A stretch of 6,239 bases of DNA from Flavobacteriales bacterium (GTDB lineage Bacteria; Bacteroidota; Bacteroidia; Flavobacteriales_E; Vicingaceae), in assembly GCA_029262915.1 (NCBI GenBank), contig JAJCYN010000331.1:1-6239 (forward strand), in the 5' to 3' direction. How positions within the stretch are numbered: position 1 is the first letter of the stretch; each line of letters opens with the position of its first letter. Positions 6,106 through 6,239 of the stretch are shown here, in pieces. The notes under the pieces were generated by a model. It was not told where the DNA came from. It did not search any database and saw nothing but the letters and a program-made list of their open reading frames with translations. The position numbers and the translations under genes are program-made.

Positions 6106-6239
6106 GTTAATCAAATCCTCAACTTTCACATTGTTATTTTCAATGACGAACTTGCTTTGATGATAGAATATTTCGCGTTCCGTCAACTTGTTTGCAACAA
6201 ACGCTGCCATTTTTTGCTCATTTAAGTTTTTAATTAAAG
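6094..6239 (-). CDS. aroK: Shikimate kinase, C-terminal fragment (5' part beyond the right edge)
   Basis: An open minus-strand frame enters from the right edge and ends at TAA 6096-6094, giving 47 visible residues plus a partial codon ending CT, which could be Pro. The fragment runs LIKNLNEQKM, then FVANKLTEREIFYHQSKF and a VKVEDLINLFQ end. This matches the C-terminal third of Bacteroidota shikimate kinases, where RPLI is followed by a helix ending L..RE.FY.QA. That enzyme phosphorylates shikimate with ATP in aromatic amino acid synthesis. The P-loop and substrate-binding parts lie outside the window, so the call rests on this tail only. The gene is convergent with the transglutaminase-like gene and overlaps its last 12 nt; no room is left for a terminator hairpin between them. 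Confidence 0.7.
   Translation of the reverse strand, partial: LIKNLNEQKMAAFVANKLTEREIFYHQSKFVIENNNVKVEDLINLFQ

Overview
The window looks like a piece of an AT-rich Bacteroidota (probably flavobacterial) chromosome. Three things point there: a secreted protein with a C-terminal type IX secretion (T9SS type A) sorting domain, start codons without Shine-Dalgarno sequences in A/T-rich leaders, and two matches to the Bacteroidota -7 promoter consensus TAnnTTTG. There are no RNA genes, CRISPR arrays, insertion sequences or phage genes, and no gene-free stretch longer than about 130 bases.

The left two thirds (1-4208) is a tightly packed minus-strand cluster. In transcription order it encodes an SGNH/GDSL-type hydrolase lipoprotein (4208-2907), a small T9SS-secreted protein (2853-2083), a FadL/OmpP1-type outer-membrane transporter starting at 2068, and a second, paralogous SGNH lipoprotein that runs off the left edge. 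The main surprise is that the transporter and the second lipoprotein share one open frame: no stop codon occurs in the 689 codons from 2068 to the window edge, although the lipoprotein part keeps its own start codon, signal peptide and lipobox. This is either a real in-frame fusion, a lost stop with internal initiation, or a one-base error in an A6 tract; dropping one A would restore a stop just before the lipoprotein start. The content suggests a cell-surface ester/lipid-processing unit: hydrolases that release acyl groups, a hydrophobic-compound channel, and an exported accessory protein. This role is inferred from the families and gene order.

A 131-bp divergent intergenic region (4209-4339) separates this cluster from two plus-strand genes: a uridine-phosphorylase-like nucleoside phosphorylase (4340-5212) and a SirB1-type transglutaminase-like protein (5272-6105). 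Each has a TAnnTTTG element close upstream; the second lies so near its ATG that a leaderless mRNA is possible. At the right edge the C-terminus of a minus-strand shikimate kinase (to 6094) enters and overlaps the end of the transglutaminase-like gene by 12 nt, tail to tail.
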